A stretch of 64,000 nt of DNA, taken from positions 1 through 64,000 of the forward strand of contig OX442319.1 of assembly GCA_949358305.1 (NCBI GenBank). The letters run 5' to 3'. Position 1 is the first letter of the stretch. Every line of letters begins with the position of its first letter. The position numbers and the translations under genes were made by a program. The notes beneath the pieces were generated by a model. It was given only the letters and a program-made list of their open reading frames with translations. It was not told the origin of the DNA and did no database searches. The DNA comes from Strigamia acuminata (taxonomy: Eukaryota; Arthropoda; Chilopoda; Geophilomorpha; Linotaeniidae). This document shows positions 12,294-24,339 of the stretch, piece after piece.

Positions 12294-13369
12294 TCTAAAT
12301 TTTTAAATTTTAAATTTTCCATGTTCACTCATTTGTAATTTTCCATTTTCCATGTTAATTTTTAATTTTTTTTTTTTTTCCTTTTTTTTTGTAAACAACT
12401 CGTTTTTATATATATATATATATTTCTTTATTTTTTTGTGAATAAATCATTTTTAATTTTTTCAAATCGTTTTCAATTTTAATTTTAATTTTCATAATCA
12501 TATTTAATCATTAAAACTCGTTTGTAATTAACATGCACATGTTAAATTATCTATCGATTATTTTTTTAAATCAATATTGTTAAAATTCAGCATTAAATAA
12601 ACAAACATAACATAACATCTTTTATACCAGACTAATCGAGATTCAAACAAACAAACAAACACGCAAATATTAAATGCTACCACACCAAAACTAAAATAAA
12701 ACTACAAGTTGTAAACTCAGAAAAATATAAATTATTATTTTTTATCAGAAGTATTAAATATAAGCAAAAAAAAAAATTAGTTTCGATCCGGAAAACTGTT
12801 TGTTTGAAATCTAATAAAATTAAAAAAAAAAAAAAAAAACAAACAAGCACAAAAAGAAATAAAATCGGTGTGTTTTAAACGCAGAACCATGCTTGATTGT
12901 TAAAAAGAACAACACCGTAATCAAAAACAACACCAAGAACACCGAAATTATTGTCAGATTAGTAATTCGCTGTGAATGACCGTTGATTGTTTTGGAACGC
13001 TGTCCGCAATTTTTAGCGTTTCTCCGCGCGGACGTGAAGAGGGCGCCACTCGTGTGACCGAAACAACGACGACACCAAACACACTGACGTCGAGAATTCG
13101 AGTAGCTTCGCTGTTTTGTCAGAGTCCACTCGAACCAGACTCGACGTGGACGAGGCTGCCACATTCCACGTGTGCGAGAGAAGACATCGTTGTGATTGGG
13201 GGTGCCGAAAAATGATGCGCTCGAACAACGAACAACACGATTGCGTCGCTATCAAACACCGACGTGCCCATTTGTCTGTAAAAAAAAGAACGAGTTTTAA
13301 AGGAGTGAAATAAATTAAAATTAAATTTGAAACATGTATTCGTACATTTGAGGAGCAGATTAGGCGAAT
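12256..13369. other. AT-rich intergenic region with a TK-like fragment
   Basis: Mostly AT-rich, with poly-A/poly-T runs and a short TA run at about 12410-12422. A TK-like fragment at about 13178-13212 is listed separately. Otherwise nothing recognisable. Confidence 0.6.
13178..13212 (+). pseudogene. Short thymidine-kinase C-terminal fragment
   Basis: About 35 bases match the zinc-lobe coding sequence of the two TK genes with only a few differences, and translate to EDIVVIGGAEK followed at once by TGA. Sequence on either side does not resemble TK. It is either a relic of a lost TK copy or a chance capture. Confidence 0.4.
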
Positions 13370-14339
13370 TCACTTTTTCTTTCCGGCGCTCGACTTTCCC
13401 TTTCCTTTCCTCTTTCTCTTGCTCCTTGCCCGTTTCTCTTTCTCCTTCCTCGCCAGTTTCTTTTCTTCGTCTTCGTCCTCATCACTTTCCGCATCGTCCT
13501 CAAATTCAGAGTTTCTGTAATCTTCGTCGTCTTCTTTTTCCTCTTCACACCTTTCGCCTGTTTCACGCTCTTCTTCCCGGCGTCTCTTTTCTTCACACCC
13601 GTCGTTCTCGGGCTCGTCGACGACAACAAACCTCTCCTTCATCAGCACCTCATCACCGAACGAGAAATCTTTATTCTGCAAATAAAACGGGAAAATCAAT
13701 ATCTGAAAAGTGTCGACGTAGACGCGCGCGGTAGATTCACTCACCAACATGTCGTTCCATTGGTTTAACATCCCCAGCATCCGGAGTAAGTGGGTCTTGA
13801 TGTCGGGATCGTCCCAATACTAAAAAAAAATAAAAAATAAAAAAAATATATACATAAATAAATAAATAAAAATAAAAATAAAAATAAAAATATATATACT
13901 TGTTCCGCCTGAACCTGAGCCCGTATCGTAAAGAGCAGGATAGTAAGCGAATGGATGGAGAACCGCATGCTCCCGTCGCGAAAGATTTTCATTTCGTGGC
14001 TAGCGTCCCAATAGTTGGGATCGTTGTTGGGTTCGCTGCCCCCTTCCGCAACGGGAACCACCCTCGATCGCAACACCCGTTCCTCTTCCTGCGCATCGCC
14101 TCGTTGAAAAGATGATGAACGTGACGCCGAATCACCGTCGTTGTCGTCGTCGTCGTCGTCGTTGTCTCCGACGCGCTCTCCCTCTCCCTCTCCCATCCCC
14201 GGTGCCCATGCAATGCGATATCTGTGTTTGACCAACCAGTGGTCCTCTAGTCGGTCAACCACAGGCCTCGCAATGCAGAATGGGCACCGTTTCAGGGCCT
14301 TGTGCATTTTTTTCAACTTCTAGGCAACAGAGGAAAAAA

Positions 14340-14370
<31 letters not shown>

Positions 14371-15671
14371 AACGAATCGACTAATTGATTAAATACCCAC
14401 CGGCAACAGGAGATCGGGTCTACGCGAATAGTCCCGCAGATGCTTCCTGACTCTCTTGGAGATTTCATCCTCGCGCTTAACTGCGTCTAGGTGGTGATGT
14501 TGGCGCCAATGGCGGTACGCGTCCTCGCTAAAACGCCCGTATTTCGACACCCCTAAGGTACGCGGGAGAGGAAAGGAAAAAAAAAAAATAAAAAAAAAAA
14601 TAAAAATTAGACAAAAAATAAACAAACAAATAAACAAATGTATGTTTCTCATTACCCGGTTGTTTGGCGCACAGAGCACAATAGAACGACTTCCCGCCCT
14701 CTGTCCGGAGTTTTTCTCCCTTCTTTCCTTTCCCTCCACCCTGGCGTCGTTGCCGTGTTGGCACCGCCCCCGTCTCCACCTCCCCCACCTTCCGGAGCAC
14801 CCATTCCTGAAATTCTCCGAACCGTCGATCCAACTCCATCAAAAAGTTGGACGGAAGGTTGGACGGAAGCCCACTCGGTCCTGCCCTGCCAGACGGCACC
14901 ACCGAGCCCTGGGATGCAGATGCCTTTCGTATCTGAAAGAAATGGAAGGAACGATTGAACAAACGATCAAAGACAAATAGACCAGACAGGTTACCTTTTC
15001 CGTCGACCGCCGCGTGACTCGAGTCTCCGACCTTTTCGACGCGGGTTCCCATGACGGTGATGCGGGCCGCTTCGACGCGGATCTTCGCGGCTTGGCGATG
15101 ACACGCGCCAGTTGCTGTTCTTGCGGCGGCGGGGGGGCGATGGGCGCAGATGGTGGCACGGTGAAACACGGCGTCGACATAACCGGGCACGGCGCCGACA
15201 CGATAGGACGTGGCATTGGTGTGAGGATCGGCAATTGCAGCCGTTCCAACCTCACGACGGGGCACATTAAAGGCATTTTGCCTAATGTCGCCGTTGGTTG
15301 AAGTGGTGGCGACCGCGGCGGTGACAGGTCTGGTGACGACGGGACCGTCACAACGCTTGGCATCGTCCAAGTGCACCCTGATGTGCTGGGCAACGACTGG
15401 AGAAAAAAAAAAAATAAATAAATGAATAAACGAACAAACAGACGGGCAAATAAATATACGATATTGCACGTCGAATCCAAGTTTGTGCGCGGGTCGGATT
15501 CATACGATCAATCCGCTCAATGCGCGCGCGGCAAATTAAATTTGCAGGTTAAATTATAGTGCGCGCGCGGGAATTATTAATTTACGTCAAATCAACGTGA
15601 TCGCTTTTCAATTTCAAATTGGAACGCGATCACGTTGATTGTCAAAATAAAATGGTCAGTTACTACGTTAC

Positions 15672-16398
15672 CTCGAATACTTCCTTTTCCACCTTCTCAA
15701 CGGTCTTCCGTTTCTTTTTCGCACCCCCTTTCCTCACACACGTCCTCTTCTTCGGTGCCGTCGCCGTCTCCTTCTCCTTTTCCTTCTCCTCCACTGCCTC
15801 TTCCACCGCCGTTTCCTTCCACGTCTCCTTCTCCTTTTCCAACTCCACCTCCATCTCCGGCCACACTATTCCCATCTCCTCCACTGTCTCTTCCACCACC
15901 GTCTCTTCCACCGCCTTCTCCTTTTCCACCTCCTTCCCCGACACAGTCTCTTCCACCGCCTTCTCCTTCTCCGTCCCCGACACAGTCTCTTCCACCGCCT
16001 TCTCCTTCTCCGTCTCCGACACAGTCTCTTCCACCGCCATCTCCTTTTCCACCTCCTTCCCCGACACAGTCTCTTCCACCGCCTTCTCCTTCTCCGTCCC
16101 CGACACAGTCTCTTCCACCGCCTTCTCCTTCTCCGTCTCCGACACAGTCTCTTCCACCGCCTTCTCCTTCTCCGTCTCCGACACAGTCTCTTCCACCGCC
16201 ATCTCCTTTTCCACCTCCTTCCCCGACACAGTCTCTTCCACCGCCTTCTCCTTCTCCGTCCCCGACACAGTCTCTTCCACCGCCTTCTTCTTCTCCGTCT
16301 CCGACACAGTCTCTTCCGCCGCCCTCGCCTTCCCCACCTCCTCCACGATCTCATCCACAACCCCCCCCACAATCTCATCCGCCGTCCCATCCGTTTCT
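15672..16398 (-). repeat. In-frame 39-bp tandem repeats inside one exon
   Basis: Roughly a dozen imperfect units encoding variants of [13 protein letters not shown], with a longer variant unit ([14 protein letters not shown]) interspersed in a regular order, pointing to duplication of blocks of several units. The exon stays open throughout. Confidence 0.85.
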
Positions 16399-16549
16399 CT
16401 AAAAAAAAAAAATAAATAAATAAATTGTGAGACGTTGCGTGCAAGACCCGAAGAGCGCGTGGAACTCACGTTTGTGGCAGGCTCGATGACCACACGGAAT
16501 GCCCCGTGCTTTGGGATAGGTCCAAGGCACCGTCGTCGTTGGGTCCGTC

Positions 16550-17340
16550 CTGGTAAGAAACGAGTAAATATAATTACAAACGTGTGCATAATTAAAAAAT
16601 AAATAAATAAATAAATAAATAAATAAAAATAAAAAAAGGGGGCCAAAAAGACGCCCACAATTAAAATGACTAACTTGTAGTAAAAAAAAAGAAAAGGAAA
16701 AAATTAACCAATAAATGAATTAAATTTAAATAGACCCTGACGTTAAATGTGTCGGTAAAGAGCACGCATTTGATGTGCGCGCCTAACTCGAGATGACGCG
16801 CGTTGGTTGGTCGTTTTCACATTTCGTCTGCGCCGATCGTGTCGGAAACATGAGAGTCAAGAACACTCTTGTAAACTCGACTTTGATTCTTTAGCCTACC
16901 GTTGCAGTTGCGGGTTCATGGTCCGGTGCCCCGGAAGACGCGATGCATTGTGCGACTCGAAACAAGACGGTCGACATGACTTCGGACGCGGCCTGACAGG
17001 AAACAAACAAATATGAATATTCAAACGGATTGAAAAAAAAAAGAAACAAAACAGAAAAAAAAATGCATATACTGTATACAGTATATCTGTGATTACTCTG
17101 CGGGTCTTTAATAGCGCGCGGGACCATTTATTTTTAAATAGCGCACGGGTGCGCTATTTACAGATAAACGGTATCCTCGATTTGTACACGTGTCTTCGGT
17201 GGGACAATTTTAGTTCACGAATAACGCGCGCGGGCCTCTGATCGTACACATGAGAAAATTTGTCCCCAGATAGCGTGTGGATGCACTATTTGGAGATATA
17301 CGGTGTATAATTTCTATTTTTCTAATTCTAATTCACTCAC
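16550..17340 (-). other. Large intron of the double-finger gene
   Basis: Intron of about 790 bases, much larger than its neighbours. It holds (TTTA)n, a TA-rich palindrome near 17066-17088, and two diverged direct copies of a segment at about 17110-17175 and 17265-17305. No exon seen inside. Confidence 0.45.
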
Positions 17341-18580
17341 CGTCCCTGCATCTCCAACGATGGCCTCCATTATTGCCCGCCTCTCTATCAGCCTATCCAC
17401 CCGCCTCTCCACCACCCTCTCCACCACCCTCTCCACCAGCCTTTCGTGGTACAACACCACCCTGGACTCGGAGGGTTGAGACTCGCTGAATTCCGTGTCT
17501 TGGGATTCCTCCAGCATCGGCTCTGTTGGTTGCGATTGCGAGTCGTCCAGAATCGACTCCACTGGACGTCGTCGAGATGTGTCCATTGTGGCCTGATTAA
17601 AAACGAGCAAATATAATAAATAAAAAAATAAAAATAAAAACAAAAAATAAAAATAAAAATAAAAAAATGAATAAAAATAGAAAAAGAAAAAGAAAAATCA
17701 ATTAAAAGAAAAAAAAAAGGGGGGGGGATGGGGGGGGAGGGAAGGGAGCGGACACGTAAAACAAATCGAGACGCGGGGCGTCAAACGACAAAAAATTGGA
17801 CGCGCGTGTTCGCGTATTTTCGCGCGCACAAACATGGGAGAATGGGTCACAATTGCGTCGATCGCGCCAGAACCAGCAACGAAAGCTTATCCTCGCAAAA
17901 TTAATTTTGATTATGGGCCAATTCTTTCACTCACCGCCGTCGACGCTTCCACAGTGACCAACCTCTCGTCCACGTGCGGTTCCGTGTCCTGGAACGATAC
18001 GAATGTGTATGAATAAATCAGCGTTTAAAAAATAAATAAATAAAATAAAATAAAACAAAGAAAGTTTAGAAAAATGGAAAATAGCGGGTCCGTACCCCGG
18101 ACCGTGCCCATTTCCACGCGGATATTAGAATTTATTCCTATCCCGACGTGGCCCCTCTCCACGGATCTCAGATTTAATTGTCGGAAGAAAAATTTGATCA
18201 CTACTTTGCAATTGGCATTCGATGCTGTTAAATGGTTGGAGAATCGGGACCGTTTGTCATTGCTTAAAATTGGCACAGATAAGAGATCGCGCATAAATGG
18301 GACAAAAAAATTAAATTTAAAAAAATGAAATTTTTACACGTGATATGAATCAATTTTTAATGTCCGCGCGGAAATAAATAAATTATTTTCTATTTTTATT
18401 TCGCGAATTAGGCAGAAATATTTATTTATTTATGTGTTTGTTTATCTATTTTTCATCAATAATAATAATAATAATATTGTTAATCGTGAGACAATTTTTC
18501 CACTCACCGTCATCGTGGTTGCAACTTCGGTTGACCCCTCCTCGGTTTCTAATTTTTCATTTTCCATCTTCCCACCTTCC

Positions 18581-19133
18581 TGTAGCACTGTGGCGCAATA
18601 AATGCACGATAAATCGTGCTGGAAGCGTGAAAATAACGTGCTCACGGCAATGCATGAGCTGGAAAAATTGCCGTGATGCGTAAACGCGAGTTCGGGTCTG
18701 TATTGGGCCAGAAAACGCGTGTACCACACTTATAAAGACGTGTGGCACATAAACTAATACTGATAATTAACAAAATACACTTTAATTCGAGAAAACTTAC
18801 ATAATTGATCCAAAAACCATTGGAAAACATAGAGAAACACACTGGCTGTGTGCGCGGCCATTTGCAAAGTGCCAGAGACATCTGGTGGCCGAAAATAGAA
18901 ACAATAAGTAGAAATACACACAGAATAGAGGATGCATGATGCCAGATGGATAAGACACATCTAAAAGGCATCATGCATTCCCTTTACACAGAAACTAAGG
19001 AAAAACATAAGAAACAATACTAAATTACCCCGAATAAGAAAAGATAACCGATGGATAATAAAATAAACATTTCAAAGTCATTTCACATCGAAAAACGATT
19101 TAATTAGGTGAAAAGCGGTTCCAAAGTCCAACA
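18581..19133 (-). repeat. 3' LTR of the copia element
   Basis: 553 bp, TG...CA ends. Because the element runs on the minus strand, this is the downstream LTR. It contains an open 110-codon frame with no gag-pol similarity, which I do not treat as a gene. Confidence 0.95.
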
Positions 19134-19148
19134 ATTCCCTCCTTCGAT
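19134..19148 (-). other. Polypurine tract of the copia element
   Basis: Minus strand reads CGAAGGAGGGAAT directly before the 3' LTR, the expected place for plus-strand DNA priming. The copia at 62.9 kb has a similar tract. Confidence 0.8.
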
Positions 19149-19179
19149 GTAAAATGTCGGTGTTGAATGATCGAAAAAG

Positions 19180-22100
19180 TTACTTCGAGACGAAAATGCG
19201 TGATAATAAATTCCGGAGGCGCTCTGAACTGAGCCACTTGGTGAAAATGTCGGATACATTTATCTCACCCGGAATCTTGCGGAGTTCGAAACATCCGGCA
19301 ATATGCCACTCACGAAGCCAGTGAAACTTCACTCGAATATGTTTCGTTTTCGAGTTCTCGATGTCGTTGTTCGTGAACTGAATCGAGGCGAGGGCATCGG
19401 AAAATATGATCGGTTTCGATAATCGACGTAAAGGCGGAAATACTCGATAAATACTGTCCAACCAGTATAATTCCTTGACGATTTCGACTAATGCCACAAA
19501 CTCGGCTTCCATGGTGGAGCAAGCAACACTGGTCTGTTTTTTGCAGCTCCAGCCAATGGGCACACTTCCGATGTAGACAATGTATCCGCCGAATGATCTC
19601 GATGTAGCAATGTCGGAGGCCCAAGAGGCGTCTGTGCAACCCCACAGTTGACTCGAATCGCATTTCGAAAGTTCGATGGAATAATTACTCGTATTGGCCA
19701 CATATCGAAGAACTTGAAGCAAACACTTAATGTGGCTTTGGTCGTAGCAGTTGTTGTACTGCGAGAGAGCGATGACCGAGTATAAGATATCGGGACGAGT
19801 GCGAGAAGCGAGGAAAAGTAATGATCCGATGAGCGACCGATACGGGAAATCCGGAAGATTGTCCAACGAGCCTTTCACGAGCGTGGTTCCCGGTGTAACA
19901 GGCACTTTAATGAGTGCATCGGACGAAACATTAAACTTTTTGAGGAGTTTATCGATGTAATTGCGTTGAGTCATGAAGACTTTCCCGTCACGACGCTCGA
20001 ATTCCACTCCGAGCAACTTGGTTATCGGGCCGAGGTTGACGATTTCGAACTTGCTCGTGATCAATGCAAGAATACGGTCTCGGATGTTCTCCGACGCGTA
20101 AAATAAAACGATGTCGTCAACGTAAACTAACATGATGGCCGAATGTCCAAATGCGTAAACGCAATTACAAGCCGGAAATTTCTGGAATCCGAGTCCGGTT
20201 AACGTTTCATCGAGCTTTTGGTACCACATGCGCCCCGACTGATGAAGACCGTAAAGCGACTTGGTCAACAACCAGACGTTGTCGGGCGAGGAGCATGTGG
20301 CACCGGCGGGAATCCGCATGTAGATTTCGTGGTCGAGGTCGCCGTAGAGGTAGGCACATTTTACGTCGAGATGAGTATCCCTCCATCCCAACAAGACGAC
20401 TAGAAGACAGAAGAAAAATCGGATGAGCACGAAGTTAACTACCGGACTAAAAACTTCATCGAAATCAACGCCCATTGTTTGGCGGAAACCTTGTGCGACA
20501 AGTCGGGCACGGTATCGATGAATTGTCCCGGTGGCGTCCGATTTTAACTTGAAAATCCACTTGCAACCTAGGACTGTCTTATCCGGTGGACGCGGAACCT
20601 CTTTGTAAACCTCGCGCTTCTTGAAAGTAGAAAGCTCCTCGTCGATTGCTTCGGTCCATTTCGGTGCTTCGGGCAATTTAACTGCTTCGGCATATGTGGC
20701 CGGTTCCCGAAAACACATGAAGACACGATGAGGCGATGGTGGAACATAGGGCATGTGGTGTTCCAAATTGCCAAAAAAGAAAATAGACTCGTCATACGGT
20801 AGCCGATGTGCGAAACAATAAGCGGCGATATCGTTTTGCGACCGCAAGCGGACACCGTGTTCCGGATAATAATAAACGTCGACCTTGATCTTTCCCGGGA
20901 TTTGATCTTTCCGGAGATGTTCCTCTCTCCTCCATCCGCTGAAGGGCGAAACGCCGCCAATAAAACTCCAAGGGCAATGAAGAGCACGTAAAGGGGCCAA
21001 ACTAGGCGTACCCGGAGCGGGAATAGGCAAGGCGGCCGCTTCGTCAAGAAGGTCGTCGTCAAAGTCAGAACCCTGTACAGACATCGCCGTGGTGTCGTCA
21101 AGACATGGAAGAGTTGGGTAAGAGATCGAACGTCGCAGCTGGGGTAAACGCGTGGAACGTATGGTTGGAGAAAATTGGCCATGTCCTGCAACGGTCGCTG
21201 CAGTAACGGAGTCATCGGCAGCGGTCACGGAGCCATCAGGAATAGCCTCACCATCCAGAGGCACGCTTGCAGCGGCGGACGGGGCAAATGAAGCGAAAGA
21301 CGGAGCGGTCGAAGCGACAGACTGAGCACGACTGATAATTCCATCATCGTCACTACTGCCGGCGGAAGAATCGTTATCCGAATCGCGACGTCGTCGAGGC
21401 CAAGGTTGAGTTGGGAAATTATCATGAAAAGTGACACGCGACGGGGTGTGGCCACGAGCAGGCTCCTCCATGGGTGGAGCATTGTCATCCGGATCCGGAA
21501 CATAAAAGGGCGAGCGTTTAAAGTTCTGCCGTTCATCGATTTGGACGTGGACAGTTTCGGTGACAGTGTTCGTAGCCGGATTCAAAACTCGATAACCGCG
21601 AGTACCAGAAGCGTAGCCGACGAGAAATCCCTCCCACGCTCGAGGATCCAGTTTGTTGCGTCCAGGCGCGGTGAAGTGCACCCAGCACTTGGAACCGATT
21701 TTACGAAAATGTCTGACGGAGAGAGCTCGCTGGCGCCACAAAATGTACGGGATTTCGTCGTTGAGCTTCGAATGCGGACTTCGGTTCTTGATGTACACGA
21801 AAGTCACAGCAAGTTCGGCCCAAAGCGTATGCGGAAATCCGGTTTCGGATCTAACGGAGCGGAGATAATCGCCCATCGTCCGGTTCAGGCGTTCGGCGAC
21901 TCCGTTCATTTGTGGGCTCGCGGGATTGGTCCGTTGTGCAACAATGCCCTTGTCGGCGAGATAACGGTCAAAATCCCTTGAAATGAATTCTCCTCCACGG
22001 TCGGTACGAATCGTTTTGATCCGGCAATCGGCTATACGTTCAACACGGGAAACAAAGTCTTTGAAGGTAGCAAAAACATCGGATTTACGGGCGATCGGGA

Positions 22101-24087
22101 AAAGCCAGGCATACCTGGTGGCGTCGTCGATAATGGTGAAGGCGAAATTAGCGCCACCAATGGAAGGCAGCCTCGACGGACCCCAGACGTCCATGTGAAG
22201 CAATTCAAGCGGTTTCGTGGTCAAAGGCGCGGAAATCGGCTTATGCGAAGCACGCGTAGACTTGGCGACACGGCACGTGTTGCATGAAAGTTCCTGTCGA
22301 ACAGCAGCTGGATCAAGTCCGTAAACCTGGGAGTTAGCAGCCAAAGTCCGCATGGCTTTGGTGTGCAGGTGACCCAGTCTGCTGTGCCACAATCCCGTGG
22401 CATCCGCGACGTTGACCGACGTAGTAACCGGTTTAAGAGGTGATGTTGCATTTGACTTAGCAACAGGAGGAGGTGGTGTTGCGTTTGACTTGGCAACGGG
22501 AAGAGGAGATGTGAGGGCATTGGAATACATCCGGATCTGTTGAGGTTGGGATCCGGGAATAGGAGCAGGACTGGTAGGAAAAAGTGAAGGGACCAGTAAG
22601 GTGTTGGAGGAGACGGGCAAGCGGAAATCGGTCATATTGTCAGCCGACTTCGTCTTAGCCTTGTTGGAAGACTTGGGCAATGCGGGAAAGTCCTCTTCCT
22701 TCGTCACTAGAGTGGTCGGTGTCGGAGTCGGAGGCAACGATGAAACGGGTGGAGAACTCGAAACATTAGTCGGAGCGGCGAATGGCGAGATAAGCCCATC
22801 CACGAAATAAAGTCCAGACTTCTGTTTCGCCCGAAGAACACTTAGTTTGATGTCCGTTTCATACGTATGCAATTCCGAGTTGTGAATGTGGATGTGATGT
22901 CCGCATTTATCAATCCGAGAAACCGAGATTAAGTTGGCGCCGAAGTCAGGTGCGAATAAGACGTCGCGTAGCATTACGGTGCATTCGCAGCCATCGATGA
23001 GCGACTTGACCGGAACGTCACCTTTGCCTGTGACCTTCGAACTGCCTTGTCCTAACTCGATGTTAAACGGGACAACGGAAACAAAGTTCGTGAACCACGC
23101 TTTAACGTGCGACACGTGGTCGGTTGCGCCGCAATCAACGATCCATTCGTGGGATTGGAGGAAATGCACAGTCGGTGCTGTAACAACTGGTGGCGCAGAC
23201 AAGAGGTACGCAGCATCACGTCGCGGGCGGGAAATTTCACGGCTTTGACCACCCGGTTGCTGAGAATTGGTTCCCTTTCGACGTCGGTTTTTGCTGCGAG
23301 ATCGTCCTTGTAGTGCAGCTGCCGGTTGCTGTTCCTTCGATTGTCGGCGCGGAAGAGGGCATTTGTTCGCGTAGTGGCCCATCTGATCGCAATTGAAACA
23401 ACAAATTTGCGATAGTGGACGAGGATTGCGAGATTGACTGCGGTTGCGATTGTCCGCGGCGAATGCCGACGTCTTCTTCGTATCGTGGTCGGATTTCGAC
23501 TTCAAACGAAGGTATTCCGACAAGAGCTGTTCGGAGACTTTGGCCGGGGTAAAATTCGCCAACGGCCAATGGTAAATGGAGAACGTTGCCTGGTCGTAAT
23601 CCGCTGGAAGAAAATCGAGGTACTGGTAGGCCTGATGTCGAGGGAGAATGTCCTCTCCGATGTCCTTCAATTGACGAACCATCAGGTCTACACGCCCCAG
23701 GAAATCGGGCATCTCCTCGTTCGGCTCCAGTTTCAATTGCAAGAACTGTCGGCGCATAGCTGCCTGACGGGCAAGTGAACTGGGGGCGTAGATCTTGGCG
23801 AGCATGTCCCATTGTTCCTTCGGTGTCTCGCAGCCATCGAGTGCCGACTGTTTGGCTTCGGATACCAAACAATAAATTGTTCCTAGGGCTCGTTCCTTCC
23901 GACGTTGATATTTGCGTTTCTCTTTATCATCCGCCGTCTTCAGAAAATCCTCCTCGCCGTCTTCTGTGACGTGATGCCACAGGCCTTCACTTTTGAGCAA
24001 CATCTTAACTGTTCGTTGCCATTGTTCGTAGTTGCCGGTCGTCAGGACCGGTACACGTCCCAACGTCGCTTCGGAAGCCTTTTGCAT
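19180..24087 (-). CDS. copia gag-pol polyprotein, intact, 1635 aa
   Basis: ATG at 24087 is chosen because the frame has only a GTG before it and the truncated relative at 55.6 kb starts at the equivalent ATG. Order: gag (about 1-225), CCHC zinc knuckle (CFNCDQMGHYANKC, about 228-243), aspartic protease (about 315-325), integrase with HHCC zinc region (about 560-610) and D,D,E core (near 632, 695 and 730; LHMDVWGP, TDRGGEF, NGVAERLNR), reverse transcriptase with YVDD near 1322, and RNase H (TDASW near 1487; STMEAEFVAL). This PR-IN-RT-RH order defines Ty1/copia. The protease motif reads DCGATDH, with Cys where Ser or Thr is usual. There is no stop or frameshift, so the element could be functional. 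The protein makes and inserts a cDNA copy of the element's RNA. Confidence 0.95.
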   Translation of the reverse strand: MQKASEATLGRVPVLTTGNYEQWQRTVKMLLKSEGLWHHVTEDGEEDFLKTADDKEKRKYQRRKERALGTIYCLVSEAKQSALDGCETPKEQWDMLAKIYAPSSLARQAAMRRQFLQLKLEPNEEMPDFLGRVDLMVRQLKDIGEDILPRHQAYQYLDFLPADYDQATFSIYHWPLANFTPAKVSEQLLSEYLRLKSKSDHDTKKTSAFAADNRNRSQSRNPRPLSQICCFNCDQMGHYANKCPLPRRQSKEQQPAAALQGRSRSKNRRRKGTNSQQPGGQSREISRPRRDAAYLLSAPPVVTAPTVHFLQSHEWIVDCGATDHVSHVKAWFTNFVSVVPFNIELGQGSSKVTGKGDVPVKSLIDGCECTVMLRDVLFAPDFGANLISVSRIDKCGHHIHIHNSELHTYETDIKLSVLRAKQKSGLYFVDGLISPFAAPTNVSSSPPVSSLPPTPTPTTLVTKEEDFPALPKSSNKAKTKSADNMTDFRLPVSSNTLLVPSLFPTSPAPIPGSQPQQIRMYSNALTSPLPVAKSNATPPPPVAKSNATSPLKPVTTSVNVADATGLWHSRLGHLHTKAMRTLAANSQVYGLDPAAVRQELSCNTCRVAKSTRASHKPISAPLTTKPLELLHMDVWGPSRLPSIGGANFAFTIIDDATRYAWLFPIARKSDVFATFKDFVSRVERIADCRIKTIRTDRGGEFISRDFDRYLADKGIVAQRTNPASPQMNGVAERLNRTMGDYLRSVRSETGFPHTLWAELAVTFVYIKNRSPHSKLNDEIPYILWRQRALSVRHFRKIGSKCWVHFTAPGRNKLDPRAWEGFLVGYASGTRGYRVLNPATNTVTETVHVQIDERQNFKRSPFYVPDPDDNAPPMEEPARGHTPSRVTFHDNFPTQPWPRRRRDSDNDSSAGSSDDDGIISRAQSVASTAPSFASFAPSAAASVPLDGEAIPDGSVTAADDSVTAATVAGHGQFSPTIRSTRLPQLRRSISYPTLPCLDDTTAMSVQGSDFDDDLLDEAAALPIPAPGTPSLAPLRALHCPWSFIGGVSPFSGWRREEHLRKDQIPGKIKVDVYYYPEHGVRLRSQNDIAAYCFAHRLPYDESIFFFGNLEHHMPYVPPSPHRVFMCFREPATYAEAVKLPEAPKWTEAIDEELSTFKKREVYKEVPRPPDKTVLGCKWIFKLKSDATGTIHRYRARLVAQGFRQTMGVDFDEVFSPVVNFVLIRFFFCLLVVLLGWRDTHLDVKCAYLYGDLDHEIYMRIPAGATCSSPDNVWLLTKSLYGLHQSGRMWYQKLDETLTGLGFQKFPACNCVYAFGHSAIMLVYVDDIVLFYASENIRDRILALITSKFEIVNLGPITKLLGVEFERRDGKVFMTQRNYIDKLLKKFNVSSDALIKVPVTPGTTLVKGSLDNLPDFPYRSLIGSLLFLASRTRPDILYSVIALSQYNNCYDQSHIKCLLQVLRYVANTSNYSIELSKCDSSQLWGCTDASWASDIATSRSFGGYIVYIGSVPIGWSCKKQTSVACSTMEAEFVALVEIVKELYWLDSIYRVFPPLRRLSKPIIFSDALASIQFTNNDIENSKTKHIRVKFHWLREWHIAGCFELRKIPGEINVSDIFTKWLSSERLRNLLSRIFVSK

Positions 24088-24254
24088 GATTGCGGAGGAA
24101 AAATCGTCGAAAAATTTCCGAAAATCGAAGCACAATTGACGAAATTGAAGCACTTTTCACTCGAAGCACTCGAAGCACTACCGACGCACACACAAACGTT
24201 GTTCGAAGCGGAAAGACCTCGACGGGGAGCCAATGCTAAAATTGGCTTGAAAAC

Positions 24255-24339
24255 CTTAGACAAGTGTCCCCCTAACGTCCTTTATGACCACCTGGGGCCG
24301 CGGGAATGTTAGGTGGCGCAGGGCTCAGCCTTGTCTAAG
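24255..24339 (-). other. Inverted repeat in the copia leader
   Basis: CTTAGACAAG at 24255-24264 is perfectly inverted at 24330-24339, with a nested CCTAAC/GTTAGG pair (24271-24276 and 24308-24313). It lies in the untranslated leader between primer site and gag start, so it could be a packaging or translation element. Confidence 0.5.

Noticed and set aside
15663-16658. Alternative Arg/Trp-rich and Pro/Ser-rich frames over the 39-bp repeat
   Set aside because: Only the Glu/Lys/Val frame matches splice phase on both sides.
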